37,638 nt of DNA, from assembly GCA_030611315.1 (NCBI GenBank), contig JAUWPZ010000019.1:1-37638 (forward strand), given 5' to 3'. Shown here piece after piece: positions 22,334-29,948 of the stretch. Source of the stretch: Sedimentisphaerales bacterium. GTDB taxonomy: Bacteria; Planctomycetota; Phycisphaerae; Sedimentisphaerales; Anaerobacaceae. The notes beneath the pieces are model-generated. The model saw only the letters and a program-made list of their open reading frames with translations, searched no databases and had not been told where the DNA came from. The stretch's first letter is position 1, and every line of letters begins with the position of its first letter. Position numbers and translations under genes: made by a program.

Positions 22334-23108
22334 ATCTTCCTTCCCGCAGCCGGTCTGCATTGAAGTTGTCCAATTTATCGACTGCCTCGATTTTTTTAGC
22401 GGTGGTCTCAAAATCGTATTCCAGCCGAACAAAGTGCACCTTGTTCTCCTCGACATACGCGTAGCCTGCACGGTTGTCCTTGTCTCTGGGCTGCCCGACA
22501 GAGCCGATATTAATAATTGCTTTTTCATCGTCAATAATCGGATAAACCCCCCCAAGCTCATCCGGTGGATAAAAATCCGGCTCGTCAAGAAAAACCCCGG
22601 GCATATGCGTGTGGCCCACAAAACAGATATGCTGGACTTTCTCGAACAGAAGCCGAACCTTTACTGGATTTGTGTAAACATCATCGGGAAAGATGTATTC
22701 GTTAATTGGTCTCCTGGGCGAAGCGTGAACAAAATCTATTATTGTTGTCCCTTTTCCCAGCTTGGTCTTGAGCGTCCGACGCATCGGCAGCTCCCCCAGA
22801 AACCGCCATCGCTTGTCACAGTGCTGTTTGTCTTCTTCGGCTTCCAGAACTTCCCGGGTCCAGAAGCTTGCCTGTTCCGCTCCATAGTTGAAATTTGTCG
22901 GCTCGTAAAAAACCGCGTAGTCGTGGTTCCCAAGAACGCACCACTTACTCCTCTCTATAATCAGGTCAAGACATTCCCATGGGTTGGCCCCGTAGCCGAC
23001 CACGTCGCCAAGGCAATAAATCGTCTTTATGCCGCGTTTCTCAATATCGCCCAAAACCGTCGTTAAGGCCTCAATGTTAGAATGTATATCACTTAAAACT
23101 GCAAACAT
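22332..23108 (-). CDS. Calcineurin-like metallophosphoesterase
   Basis: The 258-residue product has the full metal-site set: SDIHSN (D, H), LGDVVGYG (GD), LGNHDYA (GNHD), FVHASPRRP (H) and VGHTHMP (GHxH). The NIGSVGQPRD block is typical of the YfcE/MJ0936-like branch. It hydrolyses phosphodiester or phosphomonoester bonds with two metals; the substrate cannot be read from sequence. GAGGA lies before the ATG. It is the first gene of a minus-strand operon with yidC and mnmE, and divergent to lptB. The 5' leader contains an 8-bp inverted repeat at 23124-23144. Confidence 0.9.
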   Translation of the reverse strand: MFAVLSDIHSNIEALTTVLGDIEKRGIKTIYCLGDVVGYGANPWECLDLIIERSKWCVLGNHDYAVFYEPTNFNYGAEQASFWTREVLEAEEDKQHCDKRWRFLGELPMRRTLKTKLGKGTTIIDFVHASPRRPINEYIFPDDVYTNPVKVRLLFEKVQHICFVGHTHMPGVFLDEPDFYPPDELGGVYPIIDDEKAIINIGSVGQPRDKDNRAGYAYVEENKVHFVRLEYDFETTAKKIEAVDKLDNFNADRLREGR

Positions 23109-23123
23109 ACACGTCCTCAGACA

Positions 23124-23144
23124 GTAAAAAACAGCATTTTTTAC
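23124..23144. other. Inverted repeat in the divergent lptB / phosphoesterase region
   Basis: GTAAAAAA-CAGCA-TTTTTTAC forms a perfect 8-bp stem, 16 bp upstream of the phosphoesterase start. It may be an operator or an mRNA leader hairpin. Confidence 0.35.
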
Positions 23145-23264
23145 ATGAGAAACTGAAAAATAGCAAAAATTTCGCAGAAATGCCAGAATATTTGTCAGCT
23201 TTTCTCGTATTCGCCAGGCACATTCTGTATCTTACCCGCCGACTTCACGATAAGCGTTATTTAT

Positions 23265-23292
23265 TTGCTTTGGACGTCGGTATTGTTATAAT
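23265..23292 (+). promoter_or_regulatory. Promoter for lptB
   Basis: TTGCTT (23265-23270), 16-bp spacer, TATAAT (23287-23292). The predicted start at about 23299 coincides with the beginning of the ACGAAAT array, so the 5' leader would consist only of repeat. Confidence 0.55.
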
Positions 23293-23300
23293 GCCAAAAT

Positions 23301-23370
23301 ACGAAATACGAAATACGAAATACGAAATACGAAATACGAAATACGAAATACGAAATACGAAATACGAATA
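23301..23370. repeat. ACGAAAT heptamer array, ten units
   Basis: Nine perfect ACGAAAT units (23301-23363) and one ACGAATA (23364-23370). The A of the final unit is the A of the lptB ATG. It has no spacers, so it is not a CRISPR. Confidence 0.95.
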
Positions 23371-24125
23371 TGGTAGGTATGACTCTTCTTGAAACTCGGT
23401 TGCTGGTAAAGAAGTATTCCGGCAGGGCGGTTGTCAACAAAATATCCATTACAATCGGCCAGCGCAGTATCGTCGGGCTGCTCGGTCGAAACGGCGCCGG
23501 TAAAACCACCACCTTCAGAATGATTATGGGTATGATTACCCCCAACAGCGGCTCAGTCATTTTTGAGGGCAGGGATATTACGAAGCTGCCTATGTACAAA
23601 CGCGCCCGCCTGGGGATAGGTTATCTTTCGCAGGAGCCGAGCATCTTTCAGCGCCTAAGCGTCAGGGACAATCTCTACGCGATTCTCGAAACGATGTCCA
23701 TCACCAAAGCCCAGCGTATATACAGGGCTAATATGCTTATTGAGCGTTTCGGACTGACCGAGGTGGCCGCCAGCCAGGGCAGGTTCCTTTCCGGCGGCGA
23801 GAGAAGAAAGCTTGAAATCGCCAGGGCTATGGTAACCGACCCTTCGCTGATTCTTCTCGATGAGCCCTTCAGCGGGGTGGACCCTATTGCCGTTGAAGAC
23901 CTGCAGGAAGAAATCCGCCGCCTTGTTGCCTCCGGAGTCAGCATCCTTGTTACAGACCATAATGTCGAGAGAACACTCGAGGTGGTTGATAGGGCCTATA
24001 TAATCGACCACGGAAGGGTCATAGCAGACGGCCCGCCCGCAGAGATTATACGCAACGAGCTGGTCAGAAAGTCATACCTCGGTAACAGGTTCGCCGGAGA
24101 TGAATACGACGATGAATCAATTTGA
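23370..24125 (+). CDS. lptB: LPS export ABC transporter ATPase LptB
   Basis: The product has 251 residues. Walker A GRNGAGKTTT, the Q-loop GYLSQEPSIF, signature LSGGERRKLEIARAM, Walker B LILLDEPFSGVDP and the switch His in TDHNV are all present. DITKLPMYKRARLGIGYLSQ is diagnostic for LptB rather than LivF/LivG. It drives extraction of LPS from the inner membrane with LptFG, which implies an outer membrane with LPS; LptA/C/F/G are not here. Translation starts at the ATG at 23370 or at 23379; neither has a Shine-Dalgarno because the leader is an ACGAAAT array. It heads an apparent lptB-def unit. Confidence 0.93.
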   Translation: MVGMTLLETRLLVKKYSGRAVVNKISITIGQRSIVGLLGRNGAGKTTTFRMIMGMITPNSGSVIFEGRDITKLPMYKRARLGIGYLSQEPSIFQRLSVRDNLYAILETMSITKAQRIYRANMLIERFGLTEVAASQGRFLSGGERRKLEIARAMVTDPSLILLDEPFSGVDPIAVEDLQEEIRRLVASGVSILVTDHNVERTLEVVDRAYIIDHGRVIADGPPAEIIRNELVRKSYLGNRFAGDEYDDESI

Positions 24126-24179
24126 AATCTCAAATTGACGACACACGAGATACGAGATACGATTCACGAGATACGAGAA
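24126..24179. repeat. Heptamer tract filling the lptB-def gap
   Basis: After the lptB stop, AATCTCA, AATTGAC, GACACAC, GAGATAC, GAGATAC, GATTCAC, GAGATAC, GAGAAAT: eight units in register that end on the def ATG at 24180. The whole 54-bp gap is repeat. Confidence 0.85.
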
Positions 24180-24692
24180 ATGATTGATATTGAAAATTGT
24201 CGCATCACGCATTACCCGGCCCGGGTTTTGGCCGGGCGAGCCCAAGCGATTGAGCGAATCGACGATAATATCCGTCGGCTCGTGGAGAAAATGACCGACA
24301 TTATGCTTCAGAACAAGGGTGTCGGCCTGGCAGCGCCGCAGGTCGGCGTGCCTCTGCGGCTCTTTATCATTTCGCTCGATGGCAGCGCCGAAAACCTCAG
24401 GGTCTATATCAATCCAACCGTTACGCCAATCGGCGAACTCGGCTCAATAGACGAAGGCTGCCTCTCGGTGCCGGGCGTTTACACGAAGATTAAGAGATAC
24501 AAAAAATGCGAAGTTACCGCCACTGACCTCGACGGCAGTGAGTTCACCGAACAGGCCGAGGGGCTTTACGCCAGGGCCCTCCAGCATGAGTACGACCATA
24601 TCGAGGGCGTAACAATAGTCAATCGTATGGGTCAGGCCGCAAAAATTGTACATCGAAAACAACTCAAAAAACTCGCACAAGAGCACGAATAG
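24180..24692 (+). CDS. def: Peptide deformylase
   Basis: The start is set at the ATG at 24180 (MIDIENCRITHYPARVL), which gives the normal N-terminus and 170 residues; the TTG-initiated extension upstream is only translated repeat. The three motifs are intact: GVGLAAPQVG, EGCLSVPG (metal Cys) and QHEYDHIEG (metal His pair and catalytic Glu; HEYDH is the usual HExDH). It removes the N-formyl group from nascent proteins and works with Fmt, encoded just downstream. No Shine-Dalgarno: the 5' side is the heptamer tract. Confidence 0.95.
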   Translation: MIDIENCRITHYPARVLAGRAQAIERIDDNIRRLVEKMTDIMLQNKGVGLAAPQVGVPLRLFIISLDGSAENLRVYINPTVTPIGELGSIDEGCLSVPGVYTKIKRYKKCEVTATDLDGSEFTEQAEGLYARALQHEYDHIEGVTIVNRMGQAAKIVHRKQLKKLAQEHE

Positions 24693-24718
24693 AAACGCAA
24701 AAAATATGCTTGGTGTTT

Positions 24719-24746
24719 ATGAGGGATGAAGGATGAGGGACGAGAC
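24719..24746. repeat. Heptamer tract, left arm (ATGAGGG words)
   Basis: ATGAGGG, ATGAAGG, ATGAGGG, ACGAGAC. Complementary to the tract at 24853-24901, with about 106 bp between the arms. No credible gene was found in 24693-24950. Confidence 0.75.
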
Positions 24747-24852
24747 AAGAAAACAATTGAAAGACTGGATGATAAATACGAGCATATATTTGCTATGTTA
24801 TATACGATGGAACAAAAAGCCGGGAGTTTTTGTAAGGTTCGATAGTGTGTCG

Positions 24853-24901
24853 TCCATCATCTTTCGTCCTTCGTCCTTCGTCCATCGTATATCATCCATC
24901 G
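24853..24901. repeat. Heptamer tract, right arm (TCCTTCG words)
   Basis: TCCATCA, TCTTTCG, TCCTTCG, TCCTTCG, TCCATCG, TATATCA, TCCATCG: seven units in register, 49 bp before fmt. Confidence 0.8.
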
Positions 24902-24950
24902 TAACAAGCTACAGATAGCCGTGTGTTCTGTGTGCCTTTTAGGATAAGCA

Positions 24951-25919
24951 ATGAAAATAGTATATCTCGGCAGCGGTGAATTCGGCATCGAATGCCTGAA
25001 TGCGCTGGTCCGCTCGAGCCATAATCTGCGACTTGTTGTTACACAGCCGCCGCGTGCCGCCGGAAGAGGCAGAAAGCTGCAGCCTACCCCCGTAGCCTCC
25101 TGGGCGGATGCTCATTTGGTGCCTTTTATTGAAACAGCCGATGCGAATGCACCCCAGCTCCTGGAGAAGGTAGTGCATTACGAGCCGGATTTAATCGTGG
25201 TAATTGCATTCGGCCAGAAAATCGGCGCCGAGTTGATAAACATCCCTCCCAAAAGCGCTATAAATGTCCATTCCTCCCTGCTCCCAAAATATCGAGGGGC
25301 TGCGCCGATAAATTGGGCAATAATCAACGGCGAATCGCAAACCGGCATCAGCATAATCACCCTCGCTGATGAAATGGACGCCGGCCGAATCCTCGCGCAA
25401 TCACAAACCGACATCGGCCCTGACGAAACCGCAGGCCAATTGCACGACAGATTAGCGAAAATGGCCCCGCAAATGCTCTTAAAAACGCTAAATCACATTG
25501 CCGACGGCTCAGCTACCTATACCGACCAGGACCATTCCAAAGCCACCCTGGCGCCGAAGCTGAAAAAAACCGACGGTTTTCTGGACTTCAACGACTCGGC
25601 CGAATCCCTTCGAAGAAAAATACTCGGCCTCTGGCCCTGGCCGGGCGCTTCGGCTATGTACATCTCGAAAAAGGAAGATAAAGCTGTGCGGGTAACGATA
25701 GCAATGGCCGAGGTAGTCCGCTATTCAAAACCAGCCGACTTGCCGCAGGGAACTCTTGATAAAAACTTGAACCTGATTTGTGGCATGGACAGCCTGAAGA
25801 TTACAAAAATCAAGCCGGCAGGCTCGGCGATTATGGAATTCAAAGATTTCGTCAACGGCCGGCGAACGAAGCCGGGCGATATGTTTCTGAAGATAGATAA
25901 ATATAGTGCTCACGATTGA
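24951..25919 (+). CDS. fmt: Methionyl-tRNA formyltransferase
   Basis: The product has 322 residues with the formyltransferase core SSLLPKYRGAAPINWAIING (catalytic Asn/His/Asp surroundings; HSSLLP) and DEMDAGRI. The C-terminal OB-fold domain starts near residue 200 (KLKKTDGFLDFNDSA). It formylates Met-tRNA for initiation with 10-formyl-THF and is the functional partner of def upstream. AGGA lies 8 nt before the ATG. The last residues, KYSAHD, and the stop are encoded by dispersed repeat R1 (copy C), exactly as in the PTPS gene at 10049, so the native C-terminus has been replaced or extended. Confidence 0.95.
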   Translation: MKIVYLGSGEFGIECLNALVRSSHNLRLVVTQPPRAAGRGRKLQPTPVASWADAHLVPFIETADANAPQLLEKVVHYEPDLIVVIAFGQKIGAELINIPPKSAINVHSSLLPKYRGAAPINWAIINGESQTGISIITLADEMDAGRILAQSQTDIGPDETAGQLHDRLAKMAPQMLLKTLNHIADGSATYTDQDHSKATLAPKLKKTDGFLDFNDSAESLRRKILGLWPWPGASAMYISKKEDKAVRVTIAMAEVVRYSKPADLPQGTLDKNLNLICGMDSLKITKIKPAGSAIMEFKDFVNGRRTKPGDMFLKIDKYSAHD

Positions 25920-25954
25920 ATTTTCCCGTTTGTTCGCGGGCAAGTAACCTTAAA
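25901..25954 (+). repeat. Dispersed repeat family R1, copy C (left half only)
   Basis: ATATAGTGCTCACGATTGAA to AAGTAACCTTAAA, then cut where the IS1380-like remnant starts (CCCGGATTTCCCAAG). The right half with the TACCCTTAAGGGTA palindrome is missing. The break suggests insertion of the IS into the repeat, with later loss of the far side. Confidence 0.8.
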
Positions 25955-26399
25955 CCCGGATTTCCCAAGTAATGCGTGACAAATGAACCGTGTTTTGATA
26001 GTATAGAACTTATGGAGACTATTCAAACCAGTTTCGACCATTTGTTACGGGAGAACCCAATGGGTGAAGCACGCAAGGACGCTCTAAGGCTCGATTTTGC
26101 CCGCAGATTGAAGCTCGAATTTCACGGGACCAAGATAACCAGTGATGCAGGATTGCTTGCCTATCGCGAGCTTGATGAAGCCCTCGGTCTGACCTCAACG
26201 ATTGACTCAGGGCTGCGTGAGAAGCTGATCAAGATTGGGGCGAAGGTGGTCAGGCATTCCAGATACATCATCTTCCAGATGGCGGAGGTGGCAGTACCAA
26301 GGACACTTTTTTGTGAAATTCTTGACCACATTGGGCGATTGAGAGCGAGCCCAGAACTTGCGAGGGCAGGATGAGCGGCTGGGCAGGAAAAATCCGGTC
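25955..26399 (+). mobile_element. Internally deleted IS1380-family element
   Basis: The left end is CCGGATTTCCCAAG. The right end GGAAAAATCCGG (26388-26399) is an imperfect inverted match. Between them lies a transposase of only about 120-132 residues. No target duplication was recognised. It is a non-autonomous remnant. Confidence 0.55.
25976..26374 (+). pseudogene. IS1380-family transposase with large internal deletion
   Basis: The 132-codon frame joins the typical N-terminus ([20 protein letters not shown], then [10 protein letters not shown]) directly to the typical C-terminus ([20 protein letters not shown], then [16 protein letters not shown]). Family members have about 430-460 residues, so roughly 300 residues with the DDE catalytic residues are missing. 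The frame has been kept across the deletion. It cannot be an active transposase. The ATG at 26011 ([12 protein letters not shown]) is a more likely original start than 25976. A second stub with the same C-terminal motif lies at about 36806-36850. Confidence 0.75.
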
Positions 26400-26540
26400 A
26401 AGTGACGAAGAATCGTGGGTCAGGGTGCGTCGAAAAAGTGCCGAAATGTTGAATTTTCAGCGGATAGGCGTGTCTTGGGGCCTTTCTGGCAGGTGTATTG
26501 GCCGTGTTGATGGCCAGAAGCGTTGAAATCGCTGTCCTAA

Positions 26541-26654
26541 TTGTGGTATATTGACAGCGTGGCGTGCAGGAGCACCAATTATGAAGTCAAATGGCAAATC
26601 CCGGTGCAGATAGAAGAGCAGGGCATCCCCGAATGGAGCCCGCTGGAAATCTAA
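26541..26654 (+). other. Possible C-terminal gene remnant
   Basis: The open stretch ends NYEVKWQIPVQIEEQGIPEW, then SPLEI and a stop, and has no start codon of its own. The composition looks protein-like, but I do not recognise the family. The rest of 26400-26709 shows nothing clear. Confidence 0.2.
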
Positions 26655-26709
26655 CGGCCAGGTTGATCATAAAGACCATCGAATTCACACAAGGAAAGAG
26701 GAAACAACT

Positions 26710-28035
26710 ATGAAGCATGTACTGTTAATGATAGCGGTGATTTCGTTGGCCCCGGATGTTAACGCTGCATACAAAGAAACCATGGATCCCGACGGATTGA
26801 CTAAGAACCTCCAGACGGATTTCGGCCTGGTTGATGACAATGCAAAAACAAATCAGAGCGAGCTGCTACAAAAGGCGATCAATGAGGTCTCTTCACAAGG
26901 TGGCGGACGCCTGATTATGCCGAAAGGAACCTATCGTTTTGAGGGTGTTTGTCTGAACTCCAATGTGCATCTGTTGATTGAAAAGGACACGGTTATTAAG
27001 CCCTATTGGCCTAAGGCAGAAAAAGTCGGCGTCTTCAGTTTGACGCTGTACACTGAATCCAAAAGAGATTCAAAATCGCTGGAAGGACACATCGAGAATG
27101 TGAGCATTCGCGGACTGGGCGGCAGCTTCATCATCGATTATTCAGACTATGGACGCAATACGCCCGGAGGCATAAGGGCGATTAACTGCAGGCAGGTTAA
27201 AAACTTTCTGCTCTCCGACATTTATATCAAAGACAGCTGGACCACGTATTCTGCGGTTATTTTTACCCCTGCAAGGGCCAAAGATGCCCGAGAATGGGAA
27301 GTCTTCAGACCCACGGACGGACTGGTAAAGAATCTCAAAAGTACGAATTCAAGTTCCGGTTATGGGTTAGTTCAAATGCACGCCGGAGAGTCTATTCACT
27401 TTGAAAACCTTTCTACCACCAACGGCGGAGTAACATTCAGGCTGGAGACCGGTGCTGGTGGAGAAAACGGTGGAATAGACAACATCACAGCAAAAAATAT
27501 ATATTGCGAAAATGGTATGACTGCCGTGCTGCTAGGCCCACATAAATCCCAAAACGGAGTGGTCAAAATTGATGGCGTTATTGCTAAAAGCTGTGCGACG
27601 GGCGCACAGATGGGGCCTGGATTTATTGAAAAAAGAAACATGGATAATCCTAATTATAAACAAGGGAGATTTGCAGACGGCACGACCATAAAGAATGTTC
27701 ACGTGATATTTGGAACGAATGCACCGATAGCTCTTAAAGCGATGGGGAATGTGCCGGAAGAATACCTAAAGGATCTCCGATGGGAAAATACAGGAAACAA
27801 TCGCCTCAGGGGACCCTCTATAGCTGCTGTAAGGAACTCAACTGGGGATAGTTGGAACCCCATTATAGAGAATGTCACAAGCGAAGGTTTTAAATATAAC
27901 GGTGGAATTGTGATAGGGGAGAAAACAAAGCGCGTAAATTGGAGGGAATTTCTCAAAGGGTATCCAGTACTCGATGACATTCCTGCAGACCCAAGGAAGA
28001 GAATGAAAAAGGACGAGAGCAAAAAGAAGAAGTAA
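26710..28035 (+). CDS. Secreted right-handed beta-helix protein, GH82 (iota-carrageenase)-like
   Basis: The product has 441 residues. A signal peptide (KHVLLMIAVISLAPDVNA-A) is followed by a pectate-lyase-superfamily N-cap (residues about 40-75: LLQKAINEVSSQGGGRLIMP, then KGTYRF) and a run of beta-helix coils. The stretch SGYGLVQMHAGESIHFENLS and then GGVTFRLETGAGGENGG resembles the conserved core of iota-carrageenases, as I remember that family. The exact family is inferred and GH28-type is an alternative. The basic tail ends KKDESKKKK. AAAGAGG precedes the ATG. A truncated second copy of its first 29 codons follows at 28073, so it was once a tandem pair. A sulfated algal polysaccharide substrate would fit the sulfatase at the end of the window. 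Confidence 0.8.
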   Translation: MKHVLLMIAVISLAPDVNAAYKETMDPDGLTKNLQTDFGLVDDNAKTNQSELLQKAINEVSSQGGGRLIMPKGTYRFEGVCLNSNVHLLIEKDTVIKPYWPKAEKVGVFSLTLYTESKRDSKSLEGHIENVSIRGLGGSFIIDYSDYGRNTPGGIRAINCRQVKNFLLSDIYIKDSWTTYSAVIFTPARAKDAREWEVFRPTDGLVKNLKSTNSSSGYGLVQMHAGESIHFENLSTTNGGVTFRLETGAGGENGGIDNITAKNIYCENGMTAVLLGPHKSQNGVVKIDGVIAKSCATGAQMGPGFIEKRNMDNPNYKQGRFADGTTIKNVHVIFGTNAPIALKAMGNVPEEYLKDLRWENTGNNRLRGPSIAAVRNSTGDSWNPIIENVTSEGFKYNGGIVIGEKTKRVNWREFLKGYPVLDDIPADPRKRMKKDESKKKK

Positions 28036-28072
28036 CTTTTCTTTGTGTCATATCAACTCAGAGGCGATAACT

Positions 28073-28180
28073 GTGAAAAATATCCTAATCATGATGACCA
28101 TGCTTACAATGACCGCAATCTCTCAGGCGGCATACAAGGAAACCATGGATCCGGCTCAATGCAGACGATCTCAGTTAAAA
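28073..28180 (+). pseudogene. Truncated second copy of the beta-helix gene
   Basis: GAGGCG precedes a GTG start at 28073. The translation VKNILIMMTMLTMTAISQAA is followed by YKETMDP, matching the signal peptide and mature N-terminus AAYKETMDP of the gene just upstream. Homology stops at 'MDPAQ', close to where repeat R1 copy D begins (28175), and the frame ends in the repeat. Confidence 0.75.
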
Positions 28181-28230
28181 CAATAATTTACAATCCTAAT
28201 CGCGGGAATTTATTACCCTTAAGGGTATAA
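28175..28230 (+). repeat. Dispersed repeat family R1, copy D (right half only)
   Basis: TTAAAACAATAATTTACAAT to AAGGGTATAA, including the TACCCTTAAGGGTA palindrome. It ends 2 bp before the rsmB ATG, so it occupies the whole promoter-proximal and Shine-Dalgarno region of that gene. Confidence 0.85.
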
Positions 28231-28232
28231 AT

Positions 28233-29618
28233 ATGGCCGGCCAAGCTCCCAAATCTGCTCGCCAAATCGCAACAGAGGTATTGAATCGGTGGAACTGGCG
28301 GCGCAATTATGCCGCCCAGGTTCTCAATAAGCTCCTGTTTCAAACCGAGGAAAAACAAAGGGCCACCGACCTTGTCTTCGGGACGACAAGAAACAGGTTT
28401 GCCATCGACAGGGTGATAGAAGAGTTCTCCGGCCGTTCCATCGAAAGGATACAGCCGAAGCTGCTGAATATCCTTCGTGTTGCTGCTTTCGAACTTCTTT
28501 ATTGCCCAAAAACTCCCCGCTATTCGATTGTCTGTGAAGCCGTCACAAATGCAAAAGCCATATCGGGCAAAAAGCAGACGGGTTTTATAAATGCGGTCCT
28601 GCGTCAAATCACGAGCCACCTGACCAATCGCCGGAAACAGCTCACGCAAGCCCGAGCCGCAAATATACTTCCACAGACGCCTCTAACCGGCTGTGAATTT
28701 GACAAGGATTTCTTGCCGGACCCCGAAGCTTCGCCCTGTGATTATCTAAGCACTGTCTTTTCACTGCCCCGATGGCTCGTAACCGATTGGCTCGGCGAAT
28801 TCGGCCTCGAGAAAACCAGGCAAATTTGCCTGGCGTCCAATCGCAGGCCGAGCGTTTATGTCAGGCCGAATAGTCTGAAAATAACAACCGAAGAATTGGC
28901 CGACAAGTTCCGTCAGGTCGATATCGACTCAGAAATAGAACATGGTACGTCAATGATACGGCTCAAAAAGCCGCAGAAGATAACGCAGCTCCCCGGCTTT
29001 GCGGAAGGTTTGTTTGCCGTTCAGGATATTACGGCTTCGCAGGCCGTAAGGATTCTTCAGCCCCGGCAGGGCTGGACAATACTTGATCTTTGCGCCGCAC
29101 CGGGTGTAAAAACAACACAGTTGGCCGAAGCAACCGGTGATACGGCAGCGATTATCGCAACCGATATCGACGCCGGTCGCCTTAAAAAGCTCGAAGAAAA
29201 CATCGCCCGCCTCGGTATAAAAAACATTAACATAATCAAATATGAAAAGCTTTTTGAAAATTCTGAATTCTCAATTCCAAATTCTCAGTTCGACGCAGTC
29301 CTGCTGGACGTGCCATGCTCAAACACGGGCGTCTTGGCCAAACGCATCGAGGTCCGCTTTCGCATAAATCCCGACGCGATAAAAAAATTAAGCAAAGCCC
29401 AAAGCAAGCTGCTCGACACCGCTGCAAAAATGATAAAGCCGCAGGGGAAAATCTGTTACAGCACGTGCAGTATCCAGAGAGATGAAAACGACAGGCTCGT
29501 AAAAGATTTCCTCCTGCAAAATCCCGGCTTTGAAATCGAATCTGAAAGGCTCTTCCTGCCCTCGGCAGAAAGCTTCGACCACGATGGCGGCTACGTGGCA
29601 ATCTTACGGAGAAAATAA
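28233..29618 (+). CDS. rsmB: 16S rRNA (cytosine-967-C5) methyltransferase RsmB
   Basis: The product has 461 residues. The N-terminal NusB-like RNA-binding domain (about 1-140) is followed by a Rossmann methyltransferase with SAM motif LDLCAAPGVKTTQLAEATGD, the DVPCSNTG motif (Cys for product release) and YSTCSIQRDEN with the catalytic Cys. It methylates C967 of 16S rRNA. Residues about 343-354 (ENSEFSIPNSQF) just before DAVLLDVPC are encoded by a 7-bp repeat tract and look like an insertion in a surface loop. The start directly follows a dispersed repeat with no Shine-Dalgarno. Confidence 0.94.
   Translation: MAGQAPKSARQIATEVLNRWNWRRNYAAQVLNKLLFQTEEKQRATDLVFGTTRNRFAIDRVIEEFSGRSIERIQPKLLNILRVAAFELLYCPKTPRYSIVCEAVTNAKAISGKKQTGFINAVLRQITSHLTNRRKQLTQARAANILPQTPLTGCEFDKDFLPDPEASPCDYLSTVFSLPRWLVTDWLGEFGLEKTRQICLASNRRPSVYVRPNSLKITTEELADKFRQVDIDSEIEHGTSMIRLKKPQKITQLPGFAEGLFAVQDITASQAVRILQPRQGWTILDLCAAPGVKTTQLAEATGDTAAIIATDIDAGRLKKLEENIARLGIKNINIIKYEKLFENSEFSIPNSQFDAVLLDVPCSNTGVLAKRIEVRFRINPDAIKKLSKAQSKLLDTAAKMIKPQGKICYSTCSIQRDENDRLVKDFLLQNPGFEIESERLFLPSAESFDHDGGYVAILRRK
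29258..29292. repeat. Heptamer tract inside rsmB
   Basis: AAATTCT, GAATTCT, CAATTCC, AAATTCT, CAGTTCG in register, translated as ENSEFSIPNSQF. Confidence 0.75.
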
Positions 29619-29741
29619 AACGCAGCTTGACCTCTCACAGGTTGATTTATGCTGCCGTCTTGGAATCCGTCCTATCAGCTCCTATAACAATCCTCTGGTT
29701 AATACTGGCGGAACGTTTGCCGCTATGTCAGGAGGCAAATA

Positions 29742-29810
29742 CAATCCACAACTTTTCCACATAAAGAACTTACGATGTGCAAAACCTGTTAAGAACATTT
29801 TTTTTTCGTG
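29742..29810. other. Possible oriC / DnaA-box cluster upstream of dnaA
   Basis: TTTTCCACA (29753-29761) and, reversed, TGTGCAAAA (29776-29784) both fit the DnaA-box consensus TTWTNCACA. CAATCCACA (29742-29750) fits at 7 of 9. A T9-10 run follows at 29797-29806, then AT-rich sequence. It lies about 270 bp before the dnaA start, within the 406-bp gap 29619-30024. It could be an origin or an autoregulatory site of dnaA. Confidence 0.4.
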
Positions 29811-29948
29811 CGCAAAGCCTGTATTGATAGTTATCTCTATCAAGTGGAAAAGAAATTTGCCAAAACGGGATTGATTAGTTTTGTCATTGCTCAATAATAG
29901 CCGTCAACGAGTTTCATTTTACTAATAGAAGGAACCGACGCTTGATGT

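Noticed and set aside
22116-23066. 316-codon plus-strand frame over the metallophosphoesterase gene
   Set aside because: It is the complement of a gene with all metal-binding motifs and crosses the heptamer tract. No family features.
23301-23370. Possible CRISPR array at the ACGAAAT repeats
   Set aside because: Units are 7 bp, contiguous, with no spacers, and no cas genes are near.
24135-24179. TTG start giving def a 15-residue extension (MTTHEIRDTIHEIRE)
   Set aside because: The extension is translated heptamer repeat; the ATG at 24180 gives the normal deformylase N-terminus.
24733-24918. 61-codon frame between def and fmt
   Set aside because: It starts and ends inside the two complementary heptamer tracts; the peptide is a translation of repeat.
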